From: JAYPUG01 sp038117265
GTDB lineage: Bacteria > Pseudomonadota > Alphaproteobacteria > UBA6615
NCBI GenBank assembly: GCA_038117265.1
Contig: JAYOFO010000003.1
Coordinates: 1 to 64,000, forward strand
Reading direction: 5' to 3'
Length of the DNA stretch: 64,000 nt
The position numbers and the translations under genes were made by a program. Within the stretch, counting starts at the first letter, position 1, and each line of letters starts with the position of its first letter. The notes beneath the pieces were generated by a model. It ran no database searches, was not told the origin of the DNA, and saw only the letters and a list, made by a program, of their open reading frames with translations. Shown here piece after piece: positions 47,619 to 56,299 of the stretch.

Positions 47619-48932
47619 TCAGCCGTCCCCGAACACCCGTGCGAAGATCGTGTCGACATGCCGCGTGTGGTAGCCGAGGTCGAATTGCTCGGCCAGCGCG
47701 TCGGCACCGATCTTGGCCGCGACCTCGGCATCCTCCTGTAGGAAGCGCAGGAACGCGCCTTCGCGCGCGGCCTCGGGCAATTCCCAGACCCTCATCGCGT
47801 TGCGCTGGACCGCCTGGTAGGCGTCCTCGCGGCTCAAGCCGGCCTGGGTGAGCGCCAGCAGGACGCGCTGGGAATGGACCAGCCCGCCCAGCTTCTCGAG
47901 GTTGGCGCGCATCGCCTCGGGATAGACCAGCAGCTTGTCGACGACGCCGGTCAGCCGCGCCAGCGCGAAGTCGAGGGTGACGGTCGCATCGGGGCCGATC
48001 ATGCGCTCGACCGAGGAATGCGAGATGTCGCGCTCGTGCCACAGGGCGATGTTCTCGAGCGCGGGCACCACGGCGGAGCGGACGACCCGCGCGAGCCCCG
48101 TCAGGTTTTCCGTCAGGATCGGGTTGCGCTTGTGGGGCATCGCGCTCGAGCCCTTCTGGCCGGCGGCGAAGAACTCCTCGGCCTCGCGGACCTCGGTGCG
48201 CTGCAGGTGGCGGATTTCGGTCGCCAGCCGCTCGACTGCGCCGGCAATCACGCCGAGCGTGGCGAAGAACATGGCGTGGCGGTCGCGCGGGATGACCTGG
48301 GTCGAGACGGGTTCGATCCCGAGGCCGAGCTTGGCGGCGACGTGGCGTTCGACCGCCGGGTCGATGTTGGCGAAGGTGCCGACCGCACCGGAGATCGCGC
48401 AGGTCGCGATCTCGGTCCGTGCGGCGACGAGACGGTCGCGGCAGCGCGCAAACTCGGCATGGTGGCCGGCGAGCTTGAGCCCGAACGTCGTCGGCTCGGC
48501 ATGGATGCCGTGGCTGCGGCCGATGCAGACCGTGTCCTTGTGCTCGCGCGCGCGGCGCTCCAGCGCGGCGAGCAGCGCGTCGAGGTCGGCGAGCAGAATG
48601 TCGGCCGCCTGGGTGAGCTGCACCGACAGGCAGGTGTCCAGCACGTCGGACGAGGTCATGCCCTGGTGCACGAAGCGGGCATCCTCGCCCACATGTTCGG
48701 CGAGGTTGGTCAGGAAGGCGATCACGTCGTGCCGGGTCTCGCGCTCGATCTCGTCGATCCGCGCGATCTCCCACTTGCCCTTGTCCCAGACCGACTTGGC
48801 CGCCGATTTGGGGATGACGCCCAGTTCCGCCTGGGCGTCGCAGGCGTGGGCCTCGATCTCGAACCAGATCCGGAACCGGTTCTCCGGTTCCCAGATCGCG
48901 GTCATTTCGGGGCGGCTGTAGCGGGGAATCAT
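47619..48932 (-). CDS. purB: Adenylosuccinate lyase
   Basis: Cleaves SAICAR and adenylosuccinate in purine synthesis. 437 residues of the fumarase/aspartase superfamily. Segments seen are IPRYSRPEMTAIWEPENRFR, VHQGMTSSDVLDTCLSVQL, GRSHGIHAEPTTFGLKLA with the catalytic His, and the signature GSSAMPHKRNPILTENLTG. It is on the same strand as the purCSQL operon but is separated from it by 12 kb. Confidence 0.96.
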   Translation of the reverse strand: MIPRYSRPEMTAIWEPENRFRIWFEIEAHACDAQAELGVIPKSAAKSVWDKGKWEIARIDEIERETRHDVIAFLTNLAEHVGEDARFVHQGMTSSDVLDTCLSVQLTQAADILLADLDALLAALERRAREHKDTVCIGRSHGIHAEPTTFGLKLAGHHAEFARCRDRLVAARTEIATCAISGAVGTFANIDPAVERHVAAKLGLGIEPVSTQVIPRDRHAMFFATLGVIAGAVERLATEIRHLQRTEVREAEEFFAAGQKGSSAMPHKRNPILTENLTGLARVVRSAVVPALENIALWHERDISHSSVERMIGPDATVTLDFALARLTGVVDKLLVYPEAMRANLEKLGGLVHSQRVLLALTQAGLSREDAYQAVQRNAMRVWELPEAAREGAFLRFLQEDAEVAAKIGADALAEQFDLGYHTRHVDTIFARVFGDG

Positions 48933-49065
48933 GGGCGCGAAAACCTCGGGTTTGTGCGGGGCACAAAATAGGCGAGCGAGTGATACACCGGCAAGGCGAG
49001 TCGGACGGTTCGCACCGTCCGGCACCCGGATGGACATACTGTCGTGCCGCGCCTTCCCCCCGCGA

Positions 49066-49884
49066 TCAGTCGTAGGGCGGGCGGTCCCAGCCCTTCGGCG
49101 AATGGGTGAAGATCTCGACGCCGTCGGCCGTCACCCCGACCGAATGCTCGAACTGGGCCGACAGCGAGCGGTCCTTGGTCACCGCGGTCCAGCCATCGCC
49201 CAGTATCTTCACGTCGTAACGCCCGACATTCACCATCGGCTCGATGGTGAAGAACATGCCCTCGCGCAGCTCGGGTCCGGCGCCCGGCAGGCCGAAATGC
49301 AGGATCGAGGGCGCGTCGTGGAACACCTCGCCCAGCCCGTGGCCGCAGAAGTCGCGCACGACCGAGAACCGCTCCGCCTCCACATATTCCTGGATCGCGT
49401 GGCCGATGTCGCCGACGGTGGCGCCGGGGCGCACCACGTCGATCCCCTTCCACATGGCCTGGAAGGTCACGTCCATCAGCCGCTCGGCCAGTCGCTTGAC
49501 CCGGCCCACGCCATACATCCGGCTGGTGTCGCCGTGCCAGCCATCGAGGATCACGGTGACGTCGATGTTCAGGATATCGCCGTCGGCCAGCCGCTTCTCG
49601 CCGGGTATGCCGTGGCACACGACATGGTTGACCGAGGTGCAGATCGATTTCGGATAGCCGCGATAGCCCAGCGGTGCCGGCACCGCGCCGTGATCGAGGA
49701 TGAATTCGTGGCAGATGCGGTCGAGTTCCTCGGTCGTCACGCCGGGCACCACATGGGGCGTGACGTGATCCAGGGTCTCGGCCGCCAGCCGGCCCGCGCG
49801 GCGCATGCCTTCGAAGGCATCGGGGCCGTGGATGCGGATGCGCCGGGCTTCGGAATCGAGGGTCGCTGTCTGGGTGTCGTTCAT
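49066..49884 (-). CDS. map: Methionine aminopeptidase, type I
   Basis: 272 residues; removes the initiator Met. Metal ligands are seen in GDILNIDVTVILDGWHGDTS (two Asp), GHGLGEVFHDAP (His), TIEPMVNVG (Glu) and QFEHSVGVT (Glu), with the substrate His in VNHVVCHGIPGEKRL. There is an N-terminal extension of about 20 residues. sfsA lies just upstream on the same strand; the pair is a common alphaproteobacterial arrangement. Confidence 0.95.
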   Translation of the reverse strand: MNDTQTATLDSEARRIRIHGPDAFEGMRRAGRLAAETLDHVTPHVVPGVTTEELDRICHEFILDHGAVPAPLGYRGYPKSICTSVNHVVCHGIPGEKRLADGDILNIDVTVILDGWHGDTSRMYGVGRVKRLAERLMDVTFQAMWKGIDVVRPGATVGDIGHAIQEYVEAERFSVVRDFCGHGLGEVFHDAPSILHFGLPGAGPELREGMFFTIEPMVNVGRYDVKILGDGWTAVTKDRSLSAQFEHSVGVTADGVEIFTHSPKGWDRPPYD

Positions 49885-49906
49885 GGTTCGCGCGCCCGTC
49901 TGCGGG

Positions 49907-50620
49907 TCATGTGTCGATCGGCAGGGGCCGTGAAATTTCGATGCGTTCCAGCGCAACGTCGCACGCATAGCAGACCGCCTCAACCCCCCGCTGCCGGGCA
50001 TCCGCGAACGCCGCGGCATAGGCGGGGTCGATGTCGTCGGCCAGCGTGAACCGGTCGTAGTCGCCGCGCTGGACGACATAGACCATCACGGCGCGTGCGC
50101 CGGCCTCGACCATGTTCGCCATTTCGCGCAGATGCTTGGCGCCGCGCGCCGTGACGCTGTCGGGGAACTCGGCCCGGCCCGTGTCGGCGGCCGCGTCGCG
50201 CTTCAGGTGGACGTTCTTGATCTCGACATAGCAGTCCGGTTTCCCGGCGGCCTCCAGCAGGATGTCGATGCGCGAGTTCGTACCGTACTTCACTTCGCGG
50301 CGCAGCCCGTCATAACCGGCGAGTTCGGCGATCTGCCCCGCGGCGATCGCCTCGGCGACCAGCGGGTTGGGGTGGGCGGTGTTGATGCCCACCAGATGCA
50401 CGCCGACGCGCGCCAGCTCCCATGTGTACTTCAGCTTGCGGTTCGGGTTGCGCGCGGGCAAGACGAACACCTCGGCGCCCGGCGCGGCGAGGCCCGTCAT
50501 CGCACCCGGGTTGGGGCAGCGGGCGGTCACCGCCTTGCCACCGTCGAGTTCAATATCGGCGAGGAACCGCTTGTAGCGCCGGACGAGGCGCGCGGGGATC
50601 AGGGGATCGGGGAATTCCAT
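49907..50620 (-). CDS. sfsA: SfsA sugar-fermentation-stimulation family nuclease-like protein
   Basis: 237 residues: LIPARLVRRYKRFLADIEL, then VTARCPNPGAMTGLAAPGAE and NRKLKYTWELARVG. The nuclease-like core is SRIDILLEAAGKPDCYVEIK (D-x-n-E-x-K). SfsA proteins bind DNA and have an OB-like N-terminal part; the in vivo role is unclear. map follows 22 bp downstream. Confidence 0.93.
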   Translation of the reverse strand: MEFPDPLIPARLVRRYKRFLADIELDGGKAVTARCPNPGAMTGLAAPGAEVFVLPARNPNRKLKYTWELARVGVHLVGINTAHPNPLVAEAIAAGQIAELAGYDGLRREVKYGTNSRIDILLEAAGKPDCYVEIKNVHLKRDAAADTGRAEFPDSVTARGAKHLREMANMVEAGARAVMVYVVQRGDYDRFTLADDIDPAYAAAFADARQRGVEAVCYACDVALERIEISRPLPIDT

Positions 50621-50770
50621 ATCGGCGGGAACATATGAGGCGGGCAAACCGGGATCAACCGCGCGCCACAGCGCAGACCCGGGTACGGGGCCGCGCATAC
50701 GCGGCATTTTGACTGGCCGTGCAATGGCGTGATACTGGCAGCACAACGTCTCGAATCGGGGTGCGAGGGC

Positions 50771-51088
50771 ATGCAGGCAAGGATCGCAATATCGCTCGCT
50801 GCGCTTCTGACGCTCGCCGCGTGCGGCGGGACCAGCGAGGTATGGGTCAAGGAAGGCGTCAGCCGCGCGCAGGTGCGCGCCGACCAGGCGAACTGCCGCG
50901 CCCAGGCGGATGCCGCGCTGGGCCGCACCGCCGACGTGACGTCCGACATCCGCGGTTCGTTGCGCGGCGGGCGCGAGGACACGCGCGACCTCGTGGCCAG
51001 CACCCGCGACTACGGGACCGCGAAGCGGTACGACCGCACGATCGCCCAGTGCATGCGCCTGCTCGGCTACACCCACCCGTCCAACTAA
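50771..51088 (+). CDS. Small lipoprotein of unknown function
   Basis: 105 residues with a lipoprotein signal: QARIAISLAALLTLAACGG, lipobox LAAC. The mature part has a run of charged and polar residues (VWVKEGVSRAQVRADQANC) and ends in AQCMRLLGYTHPSN, with conserved-looking Cys residues. I do not recognise the family. The ATG at 50771 gives the correct signal-peptide length; an upstream in-frame start would add 14 unrelated residues. Confidence 0.65.
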   Translation: MQARIAISLAALLTLAACGGTSEVWVKEGVSRAQVRADQANCRAQADAALGRTADVTSDIRGSLRGGREDTRDLVASTRDYGTAKRYDRTIAQCMRLLGYTHPSN

Positions 51089-51112
51089 CGCGCTTTCCGG
51101 ACCCGAACGACC

Positions 51113-51892
51113 ATGAGCGAACCCACCCGCGTCACCGCCGCCGTGCTGATCATCGGCAACGAGATTCTCTCGGGCCGAACCCACGACGCGAACCTGCCGT
51201 TCCTGGGGACCGAGCTCAACCTAATGGGCATTCAGCTGCGCGAGGCCCGGGTGGTGGCCGACATCGAGTCCGAGATCATCGACGCGGTGAATGCGTGCCG
51301 CGCCAAGTACGACTATGTCTTCACCACCGGCGGCATCGGCCCGACCCATGACGACATCACGGCGGGCTGTGTAGCCAGGGCGTTCGGACAGAAGCTGATC
51401 CGCCATCCCGAGGCCGAGCGCATCCTGCGCGAGCGCATCGCCGCGATGGGGGTCGAGGTGACCGAGGCCCGGCTCAAGATGGCCGAGACGCCGGAACACG
51501 CCGAGCTGATCGACAACCCGATCTCGGGCGCGCCGGGCTTCAAGGTCGAGAACGTCTTCGTGATGGCCGGCATCCCGCGGATCATGCGGGCCATGTTCGA
51601 GGCGGCAAAACCCCATCTGAAGGGCGGCGTGACCCTGGAATCCGTCACGGTCGGCAGCTTCGTGCCGGAGGGGACCATCGCCACCGAGCTCGGCCTGCTG
51701 CAGGACGCCTATCCCGACATCGATATCGGCAGCTACCCGTTCCATTTCGATGGCAAGCCGGGCTCAAATCTGGTGCTGCGCGGACCCGACCGGGCGCGCC
51801 TCGACGAGGCGGCGGGCCGGCTCGGCGACCTGATCCGCAACCTCGGCGGCGAGCCCGTCGCGGGCGGGGTCGAGGTGCCCAAGTCGGACTAG
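51113..51892 (+). CDS. Molybdopterin-binding CinA-N/COG1058 protein
   Basis: 259 residues with the MoCF-binding fold: AAVLIIGNEILSGRTHDANL, VFTTGGIGPTHDDITAGCVA and a C-terminal extension ending AGRLGDLIRNLGGEP. In CinA proteins this domain hydrolyses ADP-ribose or related pyrophosphates and is joined to a nicotinamide-nucleotide amidase. Here the amidase part is a separate gene at 56.3 kb. It follows the lipoprotein gene by 24 bp. Confidence 0.85.
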   Translation: MSEPTRVTAAVLIIGNEILSGRTHDANLPFLGTELNLMGIQLREARVVADIESEIIDAVNACRAKYDYVFTTGGIGPTHDDITAGCVARAFGQKLIRHPEAERILRERIAAMGVEVTEARLKMAETPEHAELIDNPISGAPGFKVENVFVMAGIPRIMRAMFEAAKPHLKGGVTLESVTVGSFVPEGTIATELGLLQDAYPDIDIGSYPFHFDGKPGSNLVLRGPDRARLDEAAGRLGDLIRNLGGEPVAGGVEVPKSD

Positions 51893-51920
51893 ACGCCGCG
51901 CCCGCTGAGCGGCTTTGGCC

Positions 51921-52070
51921 CTAGGGCTGCCAGACGGCGGTCCAGACCAGCGCCAGCGCGCCGACAACCGCGAACCAAAACACCGGGTTCTTCGTCATGG
52001 CCTCGCGATTACGCGCGAAAAGAAACAGCGCGGGCGCGAGGATCAGCAGCGCGCCTACGGCGGCGATCAC
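51921..52070 (-). CDS. Possible two-helix small membrane protein
   Basis: A short frame of 49 residues: VIAAVGALLILAPALFLFA, a short polar loop RNREAMTKNP, then VFWFAVVGALALVWTAVWQP, giving two clear membrane helices. The only start codon that fits is a GTG at 52070, without an obvious ribosome site; the frame is open a little further upstream. Composition and helix pattern argue for a real gene. No family recognised. Confidence 0.45.
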   Translation of the reverse strand: MIAAVGALLILAPALFLFARNREAMTKNPVFWFAVVGALALVWTAVWQP

Positions 52071-52101
52071 GCGGGCGATGTCGTATCCATCCACGCCGTG
52101 A

Positions 52102-53316
52102 CTACCCCAGATTCTCGCTCAGCAGCGGTGGCGCGCTGCGCTTGAAGCCGGCCAGCGCCTCCGCGATCCGGTAGCGCGTGGGGAAGGGGAACGAGATGTG
52201 CTTCTGGACGTGGGCGTCGCGCACGTATTTCTCGATCGGCATGCCCTGGATCACGCCCATGCCGCCGAACAGCTCCATCGCCTGTTCGGTGATCCGCTGC
52301 ACCGCGGTGCCGGTGAACGCCGTCGCCATCATCTCGTAGGGCTGCCAGTCGGCGCTGCCGTCGGCGAACGCCTCCGGGTGGTCCTTGGCCCAGGCCGCGG
52401 TCCAGGTCAGCCGCCGCGCGGCCTCCAGATTGGTCGCCATGTCGGCGATGCACAGGCCGACCGCCTGGTGCCGGATGATCGGCTTGCCGCCCGCGACCCG
52501 CTCCTGGGTGTACTTGATCGTCTCCTCCAGGGTGGCGCGGCCCAGCCCCAGGGTGATCGCGGCGATGGTCACATGCGTCCCCATGTCGGAACGCGGCGCC
52601 ACGGGCGCCAGGATGCGGCCCGGCGGCACGCGCACATCGTCGAAGAAGATCTCGGCATTGTCGCCGATCCGCCGGCCGATCTTCGACATCGGGTGACGCA
52701 CCAGCCCCTCGGAATCGCCCTCGACCAGGAACGCCTTCGGCCCGTCCTCGGTCTGGGCCATGGTGACCAGCAGCTTGGCGAGGTAGCCGACGGTCTGGAA
52801 GTTCTTGGCGCCGTTGATGATCCACGACCCGTCGGGCTGCTCGACCGCGCGCGTGCGGAAGGCCGCCTCGGTCGGCGTGTCGGTGAAGTAGTCGAAGCCG
52901 AGGTCGGTGTCGGGCTCGTGGATGGCGACCGTGGTGAAATAGGTGTCGTCCTCCAGGAAGCGCGGGATGAAGTATTCGCGCTGCTCGTCGTTCATGCGCA
53001 GCTCGAACCAGTCGCGCGCGCGCCGGGCGGTCAGCATGTAGTAGTAGGCGGTGCCGATATCGCCGGCCGCCAGCTCCTCGGCGACGACGCAGGCGGTGAG
53101 ATGGTCGGACGCGCCGGCGCCGCCGTTTTCCTCCTGCAGCACGAAGGTGCGGAAGCCGAGCTGCGAGCCTTTCTTCAAGACGTCCCAGGGGATCCGGTCC
53201 TCCCAGTTGGGCTTCGCCTCGAGCTCCAGCGCGATCGGCTTGATCTCGTTCTCGGCGAACTCGCGTGCCATCGCCTGGAAGGCGCGCTGCTCCTCGTTGA
53301 GCCGGATGTCGAACAT
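52102..53316 (-). CDS. Acyl-CoA dehydrogenase family protein
   Basis: Flavoenzyme of 404 residues. The N-terminal helical domain is NEEQRAFQAMAREFAENEIK, the middle beta domain is TYFTTVAIHEPDTDLGFDYF and WIINGAKNFQTVGYLAKLLV, and the C-terminal domain has ITLGLGRATLEETIKYTQER and the FAD segment MELFGGMGVIQGMPIEKYVRD. It would oxidise an acyl-CoA thioester; chain length is unknown. I take the ATG at 53316 (MFDIRLNEEQRAFQ), after GGGGGAA. Confidence 0.9.
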   Translation of the reverse strand: MFDIRLNEEQRAFQAMAREFAENEIKPIALELEAKPNWEDRIPWDVLKKGSQLGFRTFVLQEENGGAGASDHLTACVVAEELAAGDIGTAYYYMLTARRARDWFELRMNDEQREYFIPRFLEDDTYFTTVAIHEPDTDLGFDYFTDTPTEAAFRTRAVEQPDGSWIINGAKNFQTVGYLAKLLVTMAQTEDGPKAFLVEGDSEGLVRHPMSKIGRRIGDNAEIFFDDVRVPPGRILAPVAPRSDMGTHVTIAAITLGLGRATLEETIKYTQERVAGGKPIIRHQAVGLCIADMATNLEAARRLTWTAAWAKDHPEAFADGSADWQPYEMMATAFTGTAVQRITEQAMELFGGMGVIQGMPIEKYVRDAHVQKHISFPFPTRYRIAEALAGFKRSAPPLLSENLG

Positions 53317-53449
53317 GTGCGTTTCCCCCGCTTGTTGCCGGCGAGCGTGCGCGTCGGGCACGCCCGGCGTGTTGATCCCGGTCAACGTCTGCTTCGGATC
53401 GCCTTGCGTGTTCGCGGCATCGACGGGATCGTTGCTAGTATAGGCTCGT

Positions 53450-53491
53450 GCGGGCGTGGCGGAACTGGTAGACGCACGAGACTTAAAATCC
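53450..53491 (+). pseudogene. Degenerate 5' half of a tRNA-Leu(TAA) gene
   Basis: The bases GCGGGCG at 53450 and the next 40 match the 5' half of the intact tRNA-Leu downstream, including CTTAAAA with anticodon TAA. One base of the anticodon stem is missing (CGAGACTTAAAATCCTCG). The variable arm, T arm and acceptor 3' strand are not found afterwards. It is a broken duplicate. Confidence 0.65.
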
Positions 53492-53580
53492 TCGCGCGCG
53501 GGTCGGAAAGGCTATACGTAGCAAGGCGTTAAGGAGACGAGACCACTTCGGGGCCCGGAATAGGCCCGACGGCGTCCGGG

Positions 53581-53667
53581 GCGGGCGTGATGGAACTGGT
53601 AGACATAAGCGACTTAAAATCGCTTGGGCTTTGTCCCGTGCGGGTTCGAGTCCCGCCGCCCGCACCA
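53581..53667 (+). tRNA. tRNA-Leu (anticodon TAA)
   Basis: An 87-nt class II tRNA. The acceptor stem is GCGGGCG/CGCCCGC. The anticodon stem is AGCGA/TCGCT with loop CTTAAAA, giving anticodon TAA for UUA codons. A long variable arm (TGGGCTTTGTCCCG) marks leucine type. The T arm is GCGGG-TTCGAGT-CCCGC and CCA is encoded. Confidence 0.96.
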
Positions 53668-53734
53668 CCCTTCGCTCTTCGAGCTTCGCGCTCCGGCGAA
53701 AACAACCCGAGGCCCGACAATCCGGGACGGCACG

Positions 53735-54718
53735 ATGACCACGATCGACATCCACACCCATATGTTCGGCCAGGGGTGGCTCGACATGGTCCGCAAGCAC
53801 GGCGCACCGGCCTACGCGATCGCGGACAAGGAGGATGGCCGCGACTATCTCGTCGAATACGGCTCGCCGGCCTGCGCGCTCGAGGTCGAGGCGTTCGACT
53901 ATGACGCGCGCATCGCGATGATGGACCGCTTCGGCATCGACGTGTCGGTCGTCTCGCTGACCTCGCCCAACGTGCATTTCGGCGACGAGGCCGTCAGCGT
54001 CGCGACCGCGCGCATCGCCAACGACGAGATGGCGGCGGGGCAGGCCGCGCATCCCGAGCGCATCCGCTGGTTCGCCTCGCTGCCCTGGGAGTATCCCGAC
54101 GCGGCGCTGGCCGAACTCGAACGCTGCGTGGCGCTGGGGGCGGTGGGGGTGATGTGCGTCGCCCATATCGGCGCGCGGCACCTGATCGACCCGCATTTCG
54201 CGCCGGTCTGGCAGGCGCTCGACGCCCGCCGGATGCCGGTGCTGGTGCACCCGACCGCACCGCTCGGCGCCCAGGCGGTGAACTTCGGCCACGAACGCAT
54301 CCTGATGCCGGCGGCCGGGTTCATGTACGACACCACGATCGCGCTGGCGCGGATGGCGCTCGACGGATTCTTCGAGCGTTTCCCGAATGTGCCGATCATC
54401 GCCAGCCATGGCGGCGGCTACATCCCCTTCGTCAACGGACGCGTGGACATGTTCTTCGGCGTCGAGACCTTGCAGAAGTTCGACATCCCGAAGCTGCCGA
54501 GCGACTATTTCAGCCAGCTCTACTACGACGCCATCGTCTATGACACGGCGGCCCTGCGGCTCGTGATCGACATCGCGGGGCCCGAGAAGGTGCTGTTCGG
54601 AACGGATCTGCCGATGCCGGCGGATGTGCCGAAGCTCTTCGACCTGGTCGATGCGCGCCCGCCCGGCGAGGCGGCCGCGATCCGGGGCGGCAACGCCGCG
54701 CGGCTGTTCGGCCTCTAG
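53735..54718 (+). CDS. Amidohydrolase, ACMSD-like decarboxylase family
   Basis: 327 residues of the amidohydrolase_2 family (related to aminocarboxymuconate semialdehyde decarboxylase). Metal ligands: TIDIHTHMF (H-x-H), a His in PVLVHPTAPLG, a His in IASHGGGYIPF, and the Asp in VLFGTDLPMPAD. The N-terminal insert and the length fit. It probably decarboxylates or hydrolyses an aromatic or unsaturated acid. It stands alone after the tRNA-Leu gene. Confidence 0.87.
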   Translation: MTTIDIHTHMFGQGWLDMVRKHGAPAYAIADKEDGRDYLVEYGSPACALEVEAFDYDARIAMMDRFGIDVSVVSLTSPNVHFGDEAVSVATARIANDEMAAGQAAHPERIRWFASLPWEYPDAALAELERCVALGAVGVMCVAHIGARHLIDPHFAPVWQALDARRMPVLVHPTAPLGAQAVNFGHERILMPAAGFMYDTTIALARMALDGFFERFPNVPIIASHGGGYIPFVNGRVDMFFGVETLQKFDIPKLPSDYFSQLYYDAIVYDTAALRLVIDIAGPEKVLFGTDLPMPADVPKLFDLVDARPPGEAAAIRGGNAARLFGL

Positions 54719-54817
54719 CGAGGCGGATTCTCCGGACTCTCGGGAATCAACGGTTTTTTCACCCGCGCGCGCCAGTTTCCTCGCAAAACCCGGAAATCCC
54801 ACTCTGGCGGCGAGGCG

Positions 54818-55189
54818 ATGCGGCATCGGCAGGCGACATCCGACTGGAAGTACGGAACCCGCGCATTCCGTGCCGGCGAGTTCGTCTTTCGCGAGGGCGA
54901 TCGCGCTGCCGAGGCCTATATCGTTGAGACCGGCGAGGTCGAGGTGCGCAAGGACGGGGGCCATGGCGACGTCCTGATTGCGCGGGTAGGTGCCGGTGAA
55001 CTTCTTGGCGAGATGGCCGTCGTCGACGACTCGCCGCGTATGGCGAGCGCCGTCTGCCGCCGCGAGACCGTTCTCCGCGTTGTCCCGGAGGATTTGTTCC
55101 GGGCGCGGCTTGCGCAGGCCGATCCGTTTCTGCGCGGGCTGGTGCGAACACTCGTACGAAACGCGCGCCGCAACGCAGAGCGCGCCTGA
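54818..55189 (+). CDS. Cyclic-nucleotide-binding domain protein
   Basis: 123 residues, a single cNMP-binding domain with the beta-roll RAFRAGEFVFREGDRAAEAY, the phosphate-binding cassette region GELLGEMAVVDDSPRMASAV and the last strand TVLRVVPEDLFRARL. No DNA-binding or transport domain is attached, so it may be a small sensor or adaptor. The cassette has GEMAV followed by Pro-Arg-Met in place of the usual Arg-x-Ala order, so ligand binding is likely but not assured. Confidence 0.85.
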   Translation: MRHRQATSDWKYGTRAFRAGEFVFREGDRAAEAYIVETGEVEVRKDGGHGDVLIARVGAGELLGEMAVVDDSPRMASAVCRRETVLRVVPEDLFRARLAQADPFLRGLVRTLVRNARRNAERA

Positions 55190-55220
55190 CCGCGGCAACC
55201 GCCGCTGATCGTCCGGCACG

Positions 55221-55253
55221 AAAAAGGGGCGCCGGCCTTCGCCGACGCCCCTT
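55221..55253 (-). terminator. Intrinsic terminator of the OmpA-like gene
   Basis: On the minus strand AAGGGGCG and CGCCCCTT form an 8-bp stem around a 14-base loop, followed by TTT beyond the stem. It starts 22 bases after the stop of the OmpA-like gene, so it ends that transcript. Confidence 0.7.
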
Positions 55254-55275
55254 CGAAGCGTTGATGCCGGTGCGC

Positions 55276-56160
55276 TTACGGCGCGACCGAAATCTCGACG
55301 CGGCGGTTCTTGCCCTCCGCGACACCGTCTGCGGTGCGCGCGTCGAGATACTTCTCGCCGTAGCCCTTCACCTTGATCGCGTCGCGCGCAACACCGCGGA
55401 TGCGGAGCGCGGCGGCCACGACCTGCGCACGGCGCTGCGACAGGCGCTCGTTCGCGGCCGCGTTGCCGGCGGTGTCGGTGTAGCCCGAGACCACCACGCG
55501 CAGCGTGTTGAACTTGCCGGCGAGATCGACGGCCTCCGACAGGGTCTTGTTGGCTGCGTCGTCGAGGCGTGCCGAACCGGTCGCGAAGTAGACCTTGAAA
55601 AGCTTGCCCTTCGGCGGCTTGGCCTTCTGGGCCGGTGCCGGAGCCTTCTGGGCCGGTGCCGGAGCGGCTGCCGCCTGCGGCGCGACCGCGTTGCGGATCG
55701 CCGGGATCAGGCCGTCGAGCTGGTCGCGGCAGGCCTCGATGTGATCGGGCTGCTGGTTCTCCTCGAGTTCCTGGATCCAGCACTCAAAGGCCACCTGCGC
55801 TGTGGCGGCGAGCTGGGGAACCTTCACCCGTGCACCCGCGTCGAAGAGCTGGTCCAGCTCTTCGCGCGCCGTGCCGACGTAGAACGCCTCGCTCTGCGGC
55901 AGCTTGCGCGAGCTGACCTCGGGGAGCGGCATGACCTTCTGCGGGTCGCCAGCGGCCATCGCCTGACGCGCGAAATAGTCGGCGTCCGCATAGTCGCCCT
56001 CGGAGTATTCGGCCTGTGCCAGCCGCAGGTAACCGGCAGCGAGCGCATTGTCGAAATCGGTGCTGTTTGGGGTCATCTTCTGGGCCTTGCCCAGTTCCTG
56101 TCCCGCGCAGGCCGTCAGCGCGATCATCGCGGTAGCGGCGAGTAAGGCCTTCATGGTCAT
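55276..56160 (-). CDS. OmpA-family lipoprotein (peptidoglycan-binding C-domain)
   Basis: 294 residues. The N-terminus is a lipoprotein signal, TMKALLAATAMIALTACAG with the lipobox Cys at the end of LTAC. A helical middle follows and then two copies of AQKAPAPAQKA. The OmpA-like C-domain is KVYFATGSARLDDAANKTLS, VVSGYTDTAGNAAANERLSQ and GYGEKYLDARTADGVAEGKN. It anchors the outer membrane to peptidoglycan. The ATG at 56160 is chosen for the signal length; a second ATG two codons on is possible. Its own promoter lies upstream. Confidence 0.9.
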   Translation of the reverse strand: MTMKALLAATAMIALTACAGQELGKAQKMTPNSTDFDNALAAGYLRLAQAEYSEGDYADADYFARQAMAAGDPQKVMPLPEVSSRKLPQSEAFYVGTAREELDQLFDAGARVKVPQLAATAQVAFECWIQELEENQQPDHIEACRDQLDGLIPAIRNAVAPQAAAAPAPAQKAPAPAQKAKPPKGKLFKVYFATGSARLDDAANKTLSEAVDLAGKFNTLRVVVSGYTDTAGNAAANERLSQRRAQVVAAALRIRGVARDAIKVKGYGEKYLDARTADGVAEGKNRRVEISVAP

Positions 56161-56257
56161 GTCTGAGATATCCCCTTTTGTTTTCCAGCCGAACACATCG
56201 GACCTCTGTTCGAAGCCCGGATAGAACTCCCCCAACCGGGTATGCCCGATCGCGGCG

Positions 56258-56285
56258 ATTGTAACAAAGTAAAATTATTAGCCAA
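56258..56285 (-). promoter_or_regulatory. Sigma70-type promoter for the OmpA-like gene
   Basis: On the minus strand TTGGCT (56280-56285) and TACAAT (56258-56263) with a 16-base AT-rich spacer, in otherwise GC-rich DNA. It leaves a leader of about 90 nt before the ATG. Confidence 0.6.
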
Positions 56286-56299
56286 GTCGAACAGCGCGC

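Noticed and set aside
53450..53667. Group I intron within tRNA-Leu(TAA), which would explain a 5' half followed later by tRNA sequence
   Set aside because: The downstream tRNA is complete in itself including its own 5' half, and the anticodon is already whole in the first copy, so nothing needs splicing.
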